The notes under the pieces were generated by a model, which did not search any database, was not told where the DNA came from, and saw only the letters and a program-made list of their open reading frames with translations. The position numbers were made by a program, and so were the translations under genes. 64,000 nt of DNA from Dolomitihabitans soli (GTDB taxonomy: Bacteria; Actinomycetota; Actinomycetes; Streptosporangiales; Streptosporangiaceae), in assembly GCF_022213955.1 (NCBI RefSeq), contig NZ_JAKNTW010000007.1, forward strand, positions 1-64,000, given 5' to 3'. Below are positions 62,575 to 64,000 of this stretch, piece after piece. Position 1 is the first letter of the stretch; each line of letters begins with the position of its first letter.

Positions 62575-64000
62575 ATGTTGTACGGCCGCCAGGCTCAGCA
62601 GGCGACGATCGATCAGCTGCTCGCCGACTTGATGCAGAGCCGGCCGGGCACGTTGGTCGTGCGCGGCGAGGCCGGGATCGGCAAGTCGGCGCTGTTGGAG
62701 TACGCGGGGGCCGCCACGCAGGCCCGCGTGCTGCGCGTCACCGGCGTCGAATCGGAGGCGGGGCTGCCCTTCGCCGCCCTCCACCTGCTGTTGCTGCCGG
62801 TCTTGAGCCATCTTGAGGCCCTGCCGGGGCAACAGGCCGACGCGATGTCGGCCGCGCTGGGCCTGGGGGCGGCGCCCCCCGCCGACCGGTTCCTCATCGG
62901 CCTCGCCACCTTGAGCCTGCTCATGGAGTTGTCGGCGGCCGGTCCGCTGCTCTGCCTGGTGGACGACGCCCAGTGGCTGGACCGGGAGTCGGCCGACGCG
63001 TTGCTGTTCGCGGTTCGCCGCCTGCACGCCGAGCCGATCGCGCTGATCTTCGCGGCCCGAGAGGACGGCGGGTTCCCTCATACGTCCGGGCTGGCGGAGC
63101 TGCGGCTGGCCGGGCTGGACGCGGTGGCGGCGGGAGAGTTGCTGGCCGAACGGTCCGGTGGGCTGGCACTGGCGGTAAGGGATCAGCTCGTCGCCGAGGC
63201 CAGAGGCAACCCGCTGGCTCTGCGCGAACTGCCCCGCACCCTCAGCGCCGAGCAGCGGATGGGGGCGCTGACCCCGTTCGCCTTCTCCGCCGGCGGCGCC
63301 GAACCGGTCTCGAACCGGGTACTGGCCGGTTTCCGTGACCAGATCGCCGTACTGCCCGCGGCCACCCGGGCCTGCCTGCTGGTCGCGGCGCTGGATGACC
63401 GCAGCGAGCTGGAGACCCTGACCCGCGCGCTCGCCCCGATGGGCGCGTCCCTGGCTGACTTCGCCCCCGCCGAACGGGCCGGGCTCATCCACCTCACCGA
63501 CACCGGCGTGGTCTTCCGCCACCCCCTGACCCGTACGGCGGCGCGCCAGACCAGCGACGTCGCCCAGCGGATGGCGGCACACCGCGTCCTGGCCGGGGCC
63601 GTGGACGACGACCGGCGAGCCTGGCATCTGGCGGCGGTGACCACCAGCCCGGACGAACGGGTGGCCCTGGAACTGGACGGCAACGCCGTGCGCGCCCGTC
63701 TGCGCGGCGGCCAGATGGCGGTGTCGGCGGCCTACGCGCGGGCGGCGGAGCTGTCGGAGCAGCCGGCGGCCAGAGCACGGCGGTGGGCGGCGGCCGCGAC
63801 CGCCTCGCTCGACGCCGGCTTGTGGGACCGCGCCGGCGACCTGGCCCGGCGGGCCGGGCAGCCGTCGGAGCCGGCCGTCGCGGCCGAGCTGGCCCGCACC
63901 CGGGCGGCACTGGCCTTCGAGGCGGGGACGCCCCTGGAAGCCGTTCGGCTGCTGCACGAAGGCGTGTCGGCGCTCGGTGAAAGCGATCCGGCCACGACCC
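62575..64000 (+). CDS. LuxR/MalT-type (LAL) ATP-binding transcriptional regulator, 5' part only
   Basis: From ATG 62575 (or TTG 62578) the frame runs to the window end: 475 codons. It starts LYGRQAQQATIDQLLADLMQSRPGTLVVRGEAGIGKSALLEYA with the Walker A GEAGIGKS and Walker B LLCLVDDAQWLDRESADALLFAVRRL, followed by the helical STAND arms. The LuxR HTH, expected near residue 850, is outside the window. LAL regulators are large activators whose ligand binding and ATP control DNA binding. Confidence 0.85.
   Translation, partial: MLYGRQAQQATIDQLLADLMQSRPGTLVVRGEAGIGKSALLEYAGAATQARVLRVTGVESEAGLPFAALHLLLLPVLSHLEALPGQQADAMSAALGLGAAPPADRFLIGLATLSLLMELSAAGPLLCLVDDAQWLDRESADALLFAVRRLHAEPIALIFAAREDGGFPHTSGLAELRLAGLDAVAAGELLAERSGGLALAVRDQLVAEARGNPLALRELPRTLSAEQRMGALTPFAFSAGGAEPVSNRVLAGFRDQIAVLPAATRACLLVAALDDRSELETLTRALAPMGASLADFAPAERAGLIHLTDTGVVFRHPLTRTAARQTSDVAQRMAAHRVLAGAVDDDRRAWHLAAVTTSPDERVALELDGNAVRARLRGGQMAVSAAYARAAELSEQPAARARRWAAAATASLDAGLWDRAGDLARRAGQPSEPAVAAELARTRAALAFEAGTPLEAVRLLHEGVSALGESDPATT

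Noticed and set aside
62209-63957. A 582-codon minus-strand frame over the LuxR-type gene
   Set aside because: The plus-strand product has Walker motifs and family similarity; the antisense frame is Gln/Arg/Gly-rich noise.

Overview
The window is about 70% GC with tightly packed genes, ATGA/GTGA stop-start overlaps, many GTG starts, SARP/AfsR, PadR, ROK, TetR and LuxR/MalT-type regulators, and a DmdR/IdeR-type iron box. This points to a filamentous actinomycete. Family-level placement (Streptosporangiaceae-like, such as Nonomuraea) is inference only. No rRNA or intact tRNA gene was seen.

Layout. (1) 1-6.6 kb: a secreted cell-wall group. Two adjacent minus-strand exoproteins, a DUF1906 glycosidase-like protein and a CHAP amidase, share a 705-bp exact copy of a tachylectin-type beta-propeller module. 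They lie downstream of a SARP/STAND regulator, and a VanX-like D-Ala-D-Ala dipeptidase diverges from it. (2) 6.6-10.95 kb: decayed genes (aldo/keto reductase, integrase tail, flavoprotein, ISL3 transposase) around a small arsR/arsO-like pair. (3) 10.95-23.2 kb: an iron-siderophore operon of two exporter-fold ABC half transporters, an enterochelin-esterase-like hydrolase, a FecE-type ATPase, two FecCD permeases, a binding lipoprotein and a siderophore-reductase/methyltransferase fusion. An iron box separates it from a divergent double AraC regulator. No siderophore biosynthesis genes are seen, so uptake of foreign or remotely encoded siderophores is inferred.

(4) 23.2-40.9 kb: a mobile-element graveyard. 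It holds a 40-bp ISL3-end palindrome, Tn3 transposase remnants flanking an intact AI-2E-type membrane protein, a near-perfect 37-bp inverted repeat pair, a membrane-anchored STAND protein with eight 42-residue TPR-like repeats, a nearly complete ISL3 element carrying a passenger gene, an array of partly palindromic repeats, integrase, NB-ARC, MarR-like and XRE-type fragments, two small cas-less type I-E-like CRISPR loci (one with an inversion junction inside a repeat), a calerythrin-like EF-hand protein, a DUF2637 protein and a possible tRNA-derived att scar.

(5) 40.9-64 kb: more ordinary accessory chromosome. It has a divergent MFS/ROK pair, a large secreted subtilisin-like protease, PadR/VOC and TetR/acetyltransferase pairs, and a TetR-amidohydrolase-acyl-CoA ligase-CocE operon with CAATCGATCGATTG-type operators. 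A rifampicin monooxygenase gene (rox) has a textbook-like 19-bp rifamycin-associated element upstream and faces an MFS gene across a shared terminator. Then come a hemerythrin-domain protein, an Ada/AlkA fusion with ogt (alkylation repair), a PepSY protein and the 5' part of a LuxR/MalT-type regulator that runs off the window.
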